This document shows, piece by piece, positions 34,067 through 42,497 of a stretch of DNA of 64,000 bases. The position numbers were made by a program, and so were the translations under genes. Each line of letters starts with the position of its first letter. Position 1 is the stretch's first letter. The notes beneath the pieces were generated by a model, which was not told the DNA's origin, ran no database searches, and saw nothing but the letters and a program-made list of their open reading frames with translations. Origin of the DNA: Brevibacillus_C sp046036945 (GTDB taxonomy: Bacteria; Bacillota; Bacilli; Brevibacillales; Brevibacillaceae); NCBI RefSeq assembly GCF_046036945.1, contig NZ_JBJQOQ010000011.1, positions 82,910 through 146,909 on the forward strand. The letters run 5' to 3'.

Positions 34067-34485
34067 GTTTATCATTAACCTTGGATTTTCAGTATACGAC
34101 ATCAATCGAGAAGCTTTGGTCCGCCTTAACCGATTCAAGCAAGCTTGCCAGGTGGGTGGTCGACATCCACACCGGTCAGGCAATGGATAATGATTTTAAG
34201 CCCGTTGTAGGACACCGTTTTCAGTTTCGCGCTCAACCGACCCAATGGTGGAATGGAATTATTGACGGAGAAGTACTTATCGTGGACGCACCAAACCGTT
34301 TGTCCTATACTTGGGCCAGCGGAGAGGAGAAGCACACAGTCACCTGGACGCTGCAGGATTTAGGGGACGGAAAGGTTAACCTCCATCTCGAACAAACCGG
34401 TTTCTCAAACGTTCAAGGACTCGAAGGCGCTAAGTATGGCTGGAGTAAATGGTGCGGCGAGCTTGAAAAGGTGTTGGAACAGTAA
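34063..34485 (+). CDS. SRPBCC (AHSA1-like) domain protein
   Basis: 140 residues. The start and middle match the AHSA1/START-like fold: FQYTTSIEKLWSALTDSSKLARWV, VGHRFQFRAQPTQWWNGIIDGEVL, LSYTWASGE and a C-terminal amphipathic helix. The fold forms a hydrophobic ligand cavity; no enzyme activity can be inferred. The gene is translationally coupled to the ArsR regulator by a 4-base overlap and preceded by GGAGGAAGAAG. Confidence 0.85.
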   Translation: MSLSLTLDFQYTTSIEKLWSALTDSSKLARWVVDIHTGQAMDNDFKPVVGHRFQFRAQPTQWWNGIIDGEVLIVDAPNRLSYTWASGEEKHTVTWTLQDLGDGKVNLHLEQTGFSNVQGLEGAKYGWSKWCGELEKVLEQ

Positions 34486-34514
34486 TCGCTTTTGGTACCA
34501 AACATCAAGAAAAA

Positions 34515-34544
34515 AGCAAACGGCTTGGTGCTTCGCCGTTTGCT
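34515..34544 (+). terminator. Terminator after the SRPBCC gene
   Basis: AGCAAACGGC (34515-34524) pairs perfectly with GCCGTTTGCT (34535-34544), loop 10, then CTTTG. Confidence 0.75.
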
Positions 34545-34643
34545 CTTTGTACAATGATGACGCCAAGCAACTTCCCTTACGGACCAGTAACATCTTGTGA
34601 ATTCTTGTTGTGAGGAAACAAAGAGATAAGAGGAGAGATGGAA

Positions 34644-35114
34644 ATGTCCAGTATCGTTGATTTCAAAAATGTGACTACGGCTGGTTTAGAGTCTTCACCT
34701 GTAGCAGAAGCGCTTGCTGGTTTACGTGCGAATGAAGCCCGTTACTTTATGAACAAATACAAGCATGAATTTACGGTTACACCTGCTAGCGAAGATCAGG
34801 AGACCCTCGATTATGTGAACCGAATTCTGAAAAAAGAACGTGATATTGAGTTTTCGGCCAAACCCTTGGAAACGTCGCGTTTTCAAGTGGAAAATATCAA
34901 AATGGCCTATGTCTTTTATGAGGATGGTCTTGTGGTCAACGTCATGTATACAGTTGATGACTCTAAGAAGCGGGCCGTTGGTTTTAAACTTTCCGAGGGG
35001 ATGGAGGTACCAAAGGAGTTAGAAGAGAAGTTTAAGTTTGCGAAGCAGAAGTCTAAACTGGCTGGAACCATTCGGGGCTCGTTTTTTGTGATTAAAGGAG
35101 AATATGAAATGTAA
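34644..35114 (+). CDS. Unrecognised soluble protein, about 156 residues
   Basis: ATG at 34644 has AGGAGAG 6 bases upstream; ATG at 34638 overlaps that site. The predicted protein has no signal peptide or membrane segment. The C-terminal half is strand-rich with alternating charge (FQVENIKMAYVFYEDGLVVNVMYTVDDSKKRAVGFKLSEG), and a basic tail ends in GSFFVIKGEYEM. I do not recognise the family. It stands alone, after a terminator and before a UvrA-like gene, so its context gives no function. Confidence 0.55.
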   Translation: MSSIVDFKNVTTAGLESSPVAEALAGLRANEARYFMNKYKHEFTVTPASEDQETLDYVNRILKKERDIEFSAKPLETSRFQVENIKMAYVFYEDGLVVNVMYTVDDSKKRAVGFKLSEGMEVPKELEEKFKFAKQKSKLAGTIRGSFFVIKGEYEM

Positions 35115-35281
35115 GCAAAAGCGCTGGTGGTGAAGCCAAAGAAGGGATTATTTGGCGACCTTGTTGCTCGAGCTTTAGATCGACACTCCAACTTCTATGT
35201 CGCTCCACGGCTTTCTCTGCGTGATGAATGGTATAATGTGAGATACAAATAAAAATTGACACGATGGGAAGGGTGTGAAGC

Positions 35282-37543
35282 ATGAGCGAATCGAATCAGG
35301 AGTATATCGTAATCTCGGGTGCGAGGGAAAACAATCTCAAGAACGTATCCTTGCGCGTTCCCAAGCGGAAGATCACGATCTTCACCGGGGTATCCGGATC
35401 CGGCAAGTCATCGATCGTTTTCGATACCATCGCCGCTGAATCCCAGCGCCTGCTGAACGAAAACTTCAGCATGTTCGTCCGCAACTTTCTGCCGCGTTTT
35501 CCGCAACCGGATGCAGACGCGATCGAAAACCTGAGCATGGCTGTAATTGTGGATCAGAAGCGGCTGGGCGGCGGTTCCCATTCCACGATGGGCACGATTA
35601 CCGATATCTCTCCCATTCTCCGTCTGCTCTTCTCCCGAGTGGGTCAGCCCTATGTTGGACAAGCGCACATGTTCTCGTTTAACGATCCGCAAGGCATGTG
35701 TCCCGAGTGCAACGGGATCGGTCGCAGGCTGGGCGTCGACATGAGCAAGGCGCTGGACATGTCAAAGTCGCTGAATGAAGGGGCAATCATGCTGCCTGGC
35801 TATGCGGTAAACAGCATGGATTGGGCGATGATCGTGCAGTCGGGGCCCTTCGATCCCGACAAGAAGCTGAGCGATTATTCGGAAGAGGAACTGGAACAAC
35901 TGCTGTACGGCAAGGCGAGGAAAGTGGCGACGCAGTTTGGCGGGAAGACAGTGAACATTACGGTGGAAGGCGTCATCGAGAAGTTCACCAACAAGTACAT
36001 CAAGCGTGATCTGAAGACGTATTCCGAGCGCACACAACAAACTGTTGCGCCGTATATCACCGAGGGTACCTGTTCCAGCTGCCGCGGCGCGAGACTCAGT
36101 CAGGCTGCGCTCAATTGCAGGATCAATGGACACAACATTGCGGAGCTGTCCTCTATGGAGGTCGGACAGCTCATACGCGTCATTCGGGAGATTGACAATC
36201 CTGTCGCTGCGCCGATCGTCAAATCGCTGACGGAGCGGCTGCAGCATCTGGTGGATATCGGACTTGACTACTTGACGCTGGACCGTGAGACGGATACATT
36301 GTCCGGCGGCGAGTCGCAGCGGGTCAAGATGGTGAAGCACCTGAGCGGCAGTCTGGTGGATGTCACTTACATCTTCGATGAGCCCAGCGTTGGCTTGCAC
36401 CCCCGTGACGTACACCGGTTAAATGGATTGCTTCAGAAACTGCGTGACAAGGGCAATACCGTGATTGTCGTCGAGCATGATCCCGATGTGATCAAGGTGG
36501 CGGATCATATCGTCGACGTCGGGCCTCACGCCGGCAGCCGCGGCGGTGCCATCGTGTATGAAGGAAGCTTCCAAGGCCTGTTGGAGTCAGGTACACTGAC
36601 AGGCACCCATATGAAGCGGCCGCTCCAACTGAAGCACGACCCTCGGCAGCCATCCGGCAAGCTGTCCATCAAAGATGCTACACTGCACAACCTGCGGAAC
36701 GTGAGTGTAGATATTCCAACCGGAGTGCTGACGGCAGTTACGGGTGTCGCCGGCTCGGGCAAGAGTACGCTGATTAACGAAGTATTCCTCAGCCAGCATC
36801 CGGATGCGGTCGTCATCGACCAATCGGCGGTAGGAGTGTCGACACGCTCGAATCCCGCGACCTATACGGGCATTATGGATGATGTGCGCAAGGCGTTTGC
36901 TTCCGCGAACAAGGTGGGCCAAGGCTTGTTCAGCTTCAACTCCAAGGGCGCTTGCGAGAACTGCCAAGGGCTGGGTGTTGTGTATACAGACCTTGCCTAC
37001 CTCGACAGCGTGAAGCTGCCATGCGAAGTATGCGGAGGCAGACGGTTCAAGGAAGAGGTGCTCGCGTACAAGCTGAACGGCAAGTCCATTGCAGAAGTGC
37101 TGGAGATGACTGTGGAGCAGGCATTGGATTTTTTTGATCTGAAAGAGGTTGTGCGCAAGCTCCAGGCGATGAGTGATGTGGGGCTGAACTATCTTACACT
37201 CGGCCAGCCGCTCAGCACGCTATCGGGCGGGGAATGCCAGCGCATCAAGCTGGCAAGCGAGCTGCATAAGAAGGGCAGCATCTACGTGATGGACGAGCCG
37301 ACGACCGGCCTCCATATGTCAGATATCGGTCACCTTTTGGGAATCATGAACCGCCTCGTGGATGCCGGCAATACGGTGATCGTCATCGAGCACAACCTCG
37401 ATGTGATCAGCCAAGCGGATTGGATCATCGATATGGGACCGGACGGAGGCAGCAAGGGCGGTCAGGTGGTGTTCGAGGGCACACCGGCGCAGATCATCCA
37501 TGCGGAGCAGTCGATTACGGGAAGATACTTGCGTAATCATTAA
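35282..37543 (+). CDS. UvrA-like ABC ATPase (short paralogue)
   Basis: 753 residues against about 950 for UvrA. Two ABC modules are present: Walker A GVSGSGKSS (about 36-44) and GVAGSGKST (about 489-497), signature-type LSGGESQRV and LSGGECQRI, and DEPSVGLHP and DEPTTGLH. Zinc-site pairs CPECNGIG, CSSC, CENCQG and CEVCGG remain. The shorter length suggests loss of part of the UvrB-contact/insertion region. Such paralogues occur beside antibiotic-resistance or biosynthesis genes, so a drug-protection role is possible, but no other gene supports it here. Confidence 0.85.
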   Translation: MSESNQEYIVISGARENNLKNVSLRVPKRKITIFTGVSGSGKSSIVFDTIAAESQRLLNENFSMFVRNFLPRFPQPDADAIENLSMAVIVDQKRLGGGSHSTMGTITDISPILRLLFSRVGQPYVGQAHMFSFNDPQGMCPECNGIGRRLGVDMSKALDMSKSLNEGAIMLPGYAVNSMDWAMIVQSGPFDPDKKLSDYSEEELEQLLYGKARKVATQFGGKTVNITVEGVIEKFTNKYIKRDLKTYSERTQQTVAPYITEGTCSSCRGARLSQAALNCRINGHNIAELSSMEVGQLIRVIREIDNPVAAPIVKSLTERLQHLVDIGLDYLTLDRETDTLSGGESQRVKMVKHLSGSLVDVTYIFDEPSVGLHPRDVHRLNGLLQKLRDKGNTVIVVEHDPDVIKVADHIVDVGPHAGSRGGAIVYEGSFQGLLESGTLTGTHMKRPLQLKHDPRQPSGKLSIKDATLHNLRNVSVDIPTGVLTAVTGVAGSGKSTLINEVFLSQHPDAVVIDQSAVGVSTRSNPATYTGIMDDVRKAFASANKVGQGLFSFNSKGACENCQGLGVVYTDLAYLDSVKLPCEVCGGRRFKEEVLAYKLNGKSIAEVLEMTVEQALDFFDLKEVVRKLQAMSDVGLNYLTLGQPLSTLSGGECQRIKLASELHKKGSIYVMDEPTTGLHMSDIGHLLGIMNRLVDAGNTVIVIEHNLDVISQADWIIDMGPDGGSKGGQVVFEGTPAQIIHAEQSITGRYLRNH

Positions 37544-37681
37544 ATCTGCTTTCGTTGTATGGGATTCGTAATTTCTTAGCATGACAAGGAGAACATATGT
37601 AACGTATCTCAACCAGGGCTGCCAGCAGAAGCGGCAGCCTTTCGTTTACATAACAGGCAGTTTTTGCAAGTCAACATCATA

Positions 37682-37731
37682 AAACAGATCACGTAATGGT
37701 ATCTTTTGCCCGTCAAGTGATCTGTTTTTAT
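37682..37731. terminator. Bidirectional terminator between uvrA-like and MFS genes
   Basis: AAACAGATCAC (37682-37692) pairs with GTGATCTGTTT (37717-37727), then TTTT. A second hairpin, GCTGCC with GGCAGC near 37618-37642, precedes it. Confidence 0.75.
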
Positions 37732-37767
37732 ATGTCGGCTGTATCGCCTATCACGTGTTCATCCATG

Positions 37768-38970
37768 TCAGGCCGAGACCTTTTCTCGCGAATGAACATG
37801 TCTGACCTTTCTATTTCCAATTTTTAACTGAATGAGAATCATGATCACTACCACGGTCATCATTCCCATGATCGCAGGGGGAAAACTGCCGGCAGCATCA
37901 TGGATAAAGCCCACACAAAAGGGACCCAGAGAAGCGAACATGTAGCCGCCCGATTGCGTCATGGCTGAGAGCGCGCTTGCTTCTTCCGTATTCGCGGTCT
38001 CATCGATCGGAAGCATTAAAGCCATCGGAAACAAACCTCCCGCACCGATCCCGAGAAAAATACAGGACAGCCACGGAGTCACCGGAAGTTGGAGCATCGC
38101 GAGGCCGACCAACTCCATCAACGAGCAGCCAATCAGCCAGACCACTCTGCGTTGAAAACGGCTGACCAGTATCGGGAGGAGAAAACTGACCGGTACTTGC
38201 ACGAGAGTAAACAACGTCAAAATCATTCCGGCCGTTTGTTTGTCGTAGCCCCGTTCTTCTACGATCGGAGCCAGCCAGGCGGTAAGGGAGTAAAACATGA
38301 ACGCCATCAACCCGAAAAAGCAGGTCAGCAGCCAAGCCCGTTTATTTGTCAGTGGAAGCTTCAAATCGTTTTTTTTCGATTTGGCCTGGGCACCGGCCAA
38401 GGCAGGGACTGTTGATTTCGGCGACTTCCAGACTGGTCTCCACCAGAAGCAAAGGGCGATAAAAGCCAAGACCGACCAGGAAGCGACGGATGCTTGCCAG
38501 GAATGGCGAAAGACGGTCTGCAATGGAACGGAAAAAGCTGATCCAAAGGCGGCCCCGACGACAAGGGACATAGAATAGACCCCGACCATCGCCGTGGGGT
38601 TCGCGAAATTTTCCTTGATAAATCCGGACAACAACGGACCAATAATGGCAATCCCGATACCAGCCAAAAAAGCGGTAAGCAGCATCAGCCATGCAGAGTT
38701 GACCATATACCTTGCAGCAGTAGCAACACCGATTAGCAGGAGGCAATAGGCTATGGTCCGTTCAATGCTCCAGCGGCTGCCTAGTTTAACTGCCGCAGGC
38801 GCGAAGAAACCCATGCACAGAACAGGCAGGGAAGTCAACAGACTGGCCATGGAACCGCTCATGCCAAGCGTCTCCCGAATCGTCCCCAGCAAAGGCGAGA
38901 CAGATGTGATGACAGGACGCAAATTGAGCGAAGCGAGAAAAAGAGCAGTAAGCAAAAAAACAAAACGCAT
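37768..38970 (-). CDS. MFS transporter, CynX/NimT-like
   Basis: 400 residues, twelve TM helices. FLASLNLRPVITSVSPLLGTIRETLGMS at the start is the signature of the CynX/NimT (YeaN/YycB) branch, named for cyanate and nitroimidazole transporters. ATG at 38970 follows GGAGAG. It is divergent from a LysR regulator 133 bases away and is likely its target. Substrate unknown. Confidence 0.85.
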   Translation of the reverse strand: MRFVFLLTALFLASLNLRPVITSVSPLLGTIRETLGMSGSMASLLTSLPVLCMGFFAPAAVKLGSRWSIERTIAYCLLLIGVATAARYMVNSAWLMLLTAFLAGIGIAIIGPLLSGFIKENFANPTAMVGVYSMSLVVGAAFGSAFSVPLQTVFRHSWQASVASWSVLAFIALCFWWRPVWKSPKSTVPALAGAQAKSKKNDLKLPLTNKRAWLLTCFFGLMAFMFYSLTAWLAPIVEERGYDKQTAGMILTLFTLVQVPVSFLLPILVSRFQRRVVWLIGCSLMELVGLAMLQLPVTPWLSCIFLGIGAGGLFPMALMLPIDETANTEEASALSAMTQSGGYMFASLGPFCVGFIHDAAGSFPPAIMGMMTVVVIMILIQLKIGNRKVRHVHSREKVSA

Positions 38971-39103
38971 CGTACATTCTCTCCATTTTCTATTGTAAAA
39001 ATTCTGATCCGTGTCTAGAACAGTGTATAAGAGGTATTTTGATTGATCAATATTATGATTTCTATTATGATCATTAGTATCTCTTATGAAAGCGGGTGTT
39101 TGC

Positions 39104-39982
39104 TTGGAGATCCGTCAGCTTCACTATTTCATGGCTGTATGCGAAGAAATGCATTTTACCAAGGCTGCTGAAAAAATCGGCGTTACCCAGCCAACGCTCA
39201 GCCAGCAAATTCGGGCGCTGGAGGATGAGCTGCACATGCCGCTGTTTGATCGAATCGGCAAAAAAATTGCGCTTACCGAGGCTGGTACGATGCTGCTTAG
39301 CTACGGCACTCAGATTTTGGACACGTTACAAAATGTAAAGGATTCGATCGCAGATTTGCGCCATATTCAAAGCGGAACAATCAAGGTCGGGATCATGCCA
39401 TCCGATCTGGATTACCGGATTACACAGCTGATCATCGATTTTTATCATGCGTTTCCAAAGGTGAAGTTAATGGTCATCGCTTCCATTGATATTATGCGGC
39501 AGGTGCTGGAAAGCGAAGTGGATATCGGCATCGGCACCAACGTCCAGCCAAATGACCGCCTGGTTGCCATTCCTTTATGCCGGGAAGAGTATGTGCTAAC
39601 GGTGTCCGAGAGGCATCCGCTGGCCAGCCGAACCAGCATTGACGTGGATGAGTTAAGAGGTCTTCCGATGATCATGTATCCCGAAGGTTTTATGGGGCGC
39701 GATTTAGTGGAGGAGTCTGTGCGGAAACACGGCTTTCAGCTGAATTCCATTCTCGAGACCAGTTCGGCCACTTCAATTCTGAACTTGGTGAAAGCGAATA
39801 TAGGCGCAACGGTACAGCCATATCCCTTGATTCGGCAAATCAATGATCCGGTTTTGCGCACGGTCCGCATCAGGGACGGCGCGCCAAGCCGCAGCCTGGC
39901 GATCATTTACCGCTCCGACCGTTATTTGAGCCAGGCAGCGAAGGCTTTTATGGAGCGGATAAAAGAATTCTTTCAAGACTAG
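39104..39982 (+). CDS. LysR-family transcriptional regulator
   Basis: About 292 residues. The N-terminal helix-turn-helix MEIRQLHYFMAVCEEMHFTKAAEKIGVTQPTLSQQIRALEDEL is the standard LysR start, and the remainder is the periplasmic-binding-like effector domain. The TTG start at 39104 aligns with the usual LysR N-terminus; the ATG at 39086 adds six unconserved residues. It is divergent from the MFS gene. The intergenic region holds T-N11-A-type dyads around TGATCAATATTATGAT (about 39045), consistent with LysR binding. Confidence 0.87.
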   Translation: MEIRQLHYFMAVCEEMHFTKAAEKIGVTQPTLSQQIRALEDELHMPLFDRIGKKIALTEAGTMLLSYGTQILDTLQNVKDSIADLRHIQSGTIKVGIMPSDLDYRITQLIIDFYHAFPKVKLMVIASIDIMRQVLESEVDIGIGTNVQPNDRLVAIPLCREEYVLTVSERHPLASRTSIDVDELRGLPMIMYPEGFMGRDLVEESVRKHGFQLNSILETSSATSILNLVKANIGATVQPYPLIRQINDPVLRTVRIRDGAPSRSLAIIYRSDRYLSQAAKAFMERIKEFFQD

Positions 39983-40027
39983 TTTGTACGGGGAGAGTAT
40001 ACAGCCCTTGGTGATAGATCAAATGGA

Positions 40028-40050
40028 AAACCCTGGTACAGGGTTTTTTT
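40028..40050 (+). terminator. Rho-independent terminator after the LysR gene
   Basis: AAACCCTG (40028-40035) pairs with CAGGGTTT (40039-40046), loop 3, T-run through 40050. Confidence 0.85.
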
Positions 40051-40150
40051 GTTGAGAAACGCGGTAACACATTGTATCTCTCTGCACAAAGTGTTCGTTC
40101 CAAAGAGAACAGATGGTTCATTTTACTTCCCAGTTTCCTCTAGAAAAACA

Positions 40151-40240
40151 GAACGAAACAAAATCATGAAGACACTGCAAGAAAGTCGTTACAATGTAAT
40201 AGTGACAGCCCAAAGATTGGGGATTTCACGGGGAACACTA
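40151..40240 (+). pseudogene. Remnant of a Fis-type helix-turn-helix (sigma-54 activator C-terminus)
   Basis: The 30 codons read ERNKIMKTLQESRYNVIVTA and then QRLGISRGTL, which match the C-terminal Fis-type DNA-binding helix-turn-helix of sigma-54-dependent activators. Nothing upstream in frame is an AAA+ domain, and the helix-turn-helix breaks off into a hairpin terminator instead of the usual YRKL ending. It looks like the eroded 3' end of a deleted activator gene, kept beside a terminator. Low to moderate confidence because the match is short. Confidence 0.45.
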
Positions 40241-40264
40241 CCCTTGATTTCAAGGGTTTTTCTT
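40241..40264 (+). terminator. Terminator after the Fis-type remnant
   Basis: CCCTTGA (40241-40247) pairs with TCAAGGG (40250-40256), followed by TTTTTCTTTT. Confidence 0.75.
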
Positions 40265-40338
40265 TTGCTATCAAGAGGATTTGATGTCGAATGATCTGGA
40301 TTGACATCTGTACCCGAATCATATATATAATACTAAAC

Positions 40339-40365
40339 GGTACCGACAAGTACTCCAATAGTACC
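40339..40365. promoter_or_regulatory. Candidate TetR operator
   Basis: GGTACC (40339-40344) and GTACC (40361-40365) face each other across AAGTACT, 31 bases before the tetR start. GGTACT-type units recur upstream of the downstream HlyD gene (about 41317-41332), suggesting one regulator for both promoters. Confidence 0.45.
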
Positions 40366-40395
40366 TGAAAGTTCTTCCGAGGGGAGGCGTTTTCC

Positions 40396-41298
40396 ATGGA
40401 CGAAAAGCAGCACCAGATCTTATCGACAGCCAAACGTCTGTTTGAGGAACAAGGAATTCAACAGACCTCGATTAACGATATTGCCAGGGAATGCAAAATT
40501 TCAAAGGCTACCTTCTACAAGTACTTCAAGTCGAAGGAAACCATCATCAGCGACATTCTCCTCTTGACCGAACAGGAGTTTCTGGAAACAGTCAGAGGGC
40601 TGCATGCGGAGAAAGCGATTAACGGGAAAGAAAAACTGTTAAGAAAGATTCGTTTATTTTGGGACTTTTCTTATTCAAGAGGTGTTTTTGGAGCGTACAT
40701 TCTGGATAATTTTTCAGGAGCAGAACGTCAGAACATTATGAATGTGATGAAATCCGGTCGCAACGCCATCATGGAAGAATACAAGATAAGCCTCAGAGAT
40801 GCCTTTGGAGAAGGTGTCGAACCAATCATGGGAGACTTAATTCTTTGCGTGGAAGGGATCATCCGGGAGTTTATCTATTTGTCGTACGTACATGCCAGCA
40901 GAATTGACGCGGATGTCGTGACACGGTATGTATGTACGGTGCTGGAGGCAGTTTTTGAAGGGCGGCGGGATTTGCCGGGGATGATCGACGAATCGCTGTT
41001 GTACGACTCGAACAGTCAACGGCATCAGCCTCTATATGAAGAAAACTTCAAGCAGACGCTGATACGCTTGCAGGAGAAAATCAGCAGATTATCATCCGAT
41101 TTGGAAGAGGGGGATAAGCTGCAGGAGGCCATCGTACTGATCGAGCAAGAAGCAAACGCCAAACAGTATACATCTCTTTTGATGGATGCCTTGCTCGCCC
41201 TGCTGGCAAGGGAGCCGGAGCTTGCCGAACTTGTAGCCGAGCTGGAGCAGCAAAGAACAGAGTTGATGAATGTGATGGGCACAACGAACAAAAGTTGA
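40396..41298 (+). CDS. TetR-family transcriptional regulator (long form)
   Basis: 300 residues, longer than the usual 190-220. The N-terminal helix-turn-helix is clear: ILSTAKRLFEEQGIQQTSINDIARECKISKATFYKYFKSKETI. The extra C-terminal 90 residues are helical and charged (RLQEKISRLSSDLEEGDKLQEAIVL...), with coiled-coil character. It precedes a HlyD-lipoprotein-MFS efflux operon by 81 bases and probably represses it until a substrate binds. GAGGGGAGG precedes the ATG. Confidence 0.88.
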   Translation: MDEKQHQILSTAKRLFEEQGIQQTSINDIARECKISKATFYKYFKSKETIISDILLLTEQEFLETVRGLHAEKAINGKEKLLRKIRLFWDFSYSRGVFGAYILDNFSGAERQNIMNVMKSGRNAIMEEYKISLRDAFGEGVEPIMGDLILCVEGIIREFIYLSYVHASRIDADVVTRYVCTVLEAVFEGRRDLPGMIDESLLYDSNSQRHQPLYEENFKQTLIRLQEKISRLSSDLEEGDKLQEAIVLIEQEANAKQYTSLLMDALLALLAREPELAELVAELEQQRTELMNVMGTTNKS

Positions 41299-41379
41299 GC
41301 TGAAGAACTCGCTGCGGGTACTCGCAGGTACTCCAGATTGCAGGTGTATTGATGAAAGGGAGAAAATGGGGGAGAAACG

Positions 41380-42027
41380 ATGAAGAAGAAAATCATCCTG
41401 ACAGTGATCTTGCTTGCGCTCATCCTCTCCGGCGGAGGCATTGGTTACTATTACTGGTACCAGGGTGCCCACTATATTTCCACAGAGGACGCACAAGTTG
41501 CCGGCGATATATATCGCGTGATGCCGCAAATCTCAGGGAAATTAAAGTCGTTAACCATCAAAGAAGGAGAGCAGGTGCTGGCAGATCAGATCGTCGGCAA
41601 TCTGGATCCCTCCAATTTGCCCGGTTACCAGTTGGAACATGCGACATTGCGGGCCCCGATCAGCGGCAGGGTGATAAAGGTCAACGCAAAGGCAGGGGAA
41701 GTGGTCTCGGCATCTCAAGCCATCGCACTGATCGTTGACGAGAGCAAGCTATATCTGAAAGCCAATATTGAAGAAACAGACTTGACGCGGATTAAGCTGG
41801 GGCAGCCGGTCCGTTTTACTGTTGACGCGTTCCCCAATCAGACCTTCACAGGTGAGGTTTCTGAGATCGGTCATGCGACCAATTCCACCTTTGCCCTGCT
41901 GCCTGCCACCAGCGGGAATTTCACCAAGGTGAAACAGCGGGTACCGATTAAAATTGCGATAGTACAGACTGATACACCGCTGTTTGCAGGAGCGAATGCG
42001 GTCATCAAAATCAAGGTGAAAGGGTAA
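41380..42027 (+). CDS. HlyD/EmrA-like membrane fusion protein
   Basis: 215 residues: a transmembrane segment (about 4-24), then a compact biotinyl-lipoyl fold (DAQVAGDIYRVMPQISGKLKSLTIKEGEQV paired with LRAPISGRVIKVNAKAGEVVSASQAI) and a beta-barrel (ANIEETDLTRIKLGQPVRFTVDAFPNQTFTGEV). The long hairpin of Gram-negative EmrA is nearly absent, which is usual for Firmicutes. It should work with the 14-TM transporter encoded two genes downstream. GGGGAGAAACG precedes the ATG. Confidence 0.88.
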   Translation: MKKKIILTVILLALILSGGGIGYYYWYQGAHYISTEDAQVAGDIYRVMPQISGKLKSLTIKEGEQVLADQIVGNLDPSNLPGYQLEHATLRAPISGRVIKVNAKAGEVVSASQAIALIVDESKLYLKANIEETDLTRIKLGQPVRFTVDAFPNQTFTGEVSEIGHATNSTFALLPATSGNFTKVKQRVPIKIAIVQTDTPLFAGANAVIKIKVKG

Positions 42028-42044
42028 CCAAGGGGACGATAGCG

Positions 42045-42497
42045 ATGAAAAAACGAAGAAGGAATCGGATGGTGCATTTGCTCGCAGGTTTGGCCATACT
42101 CTCAACAGGCTGCAGCGCTGTGCCAACGGACAAGTCGAATGATGAAGTTCCTGCCGTCAGAGCGATGGCAGTCGGGCAGCCGGGGGTGAGCGTGCTCGTG
42201 GACAATCCGCAGGGAATGTTAAAGGCTGGAATGATTGCCCTGGTATCCTTAACAGGTGAACCGCAAAACGGCCGGGAAGTGCCTGCTTCCGCATTGTTTC
42301 ACAAAGATGATGTAACCTACGTGTATGTGGTAAAAGGAGACATGTTGCATCAGACCGCTGTTACCGTTAAGCCGAAGGACGATGAATGGGTTTATGTTAC
42401 GAACGGCCTGGAGAACAATGATCGCATCGTGATTAATCCCGCAAAAGAGCTGGCTGAGGGAATGAAAGTGCGGATTGAAGAGGGAGTGGAGTCATGA
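42045..42497 (+). CDS. Lipoprotein resembling the C-terminal part of an RND-type adaptor
   Basis: 150 residues. A lipobox (LSTGC, Cys at about 24) follows a basic N-terminus, so it should be lipid-anchored outside the membrane. The rest resembles the beta-barrel and membrane-proximal domains of periplasmic adaptor proteins: MLKAGMIALVSLTGE, REVPASALFHKDDVTYVYVVKGDMLHQTAVTVK and GLENNDRIVINPAKELAEGMKVRIEEG. It has no lipoyl domain. It lies between an HlyD gene and the transporter gene, with which it overlaps by 4 bases, so it is probably a separate piece of the same complex. Confidence 0.75.
   Translation: MKKRRRNRMVHLLAGLAILSTGCSAVPTDKSNDEVPAVRAMAVGQPGVSVLVDNPQGMLKAGMIALVSLTGEPQNGREVPASALFHKDDVTYVYVVKGDMLHQTAVTVKPKDDEWVYVTNGLENNDRIVINPAKELAEGMKVRIEEGVES

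Noticed and set aside
40049..40150. Upstream part of the frame that contains the Fis-type remnant
   Set aside because: Residues before ERNKIMKTL show no AAA+ similarity and overlap the LysR terminator, so they were not included in the pseudogene.
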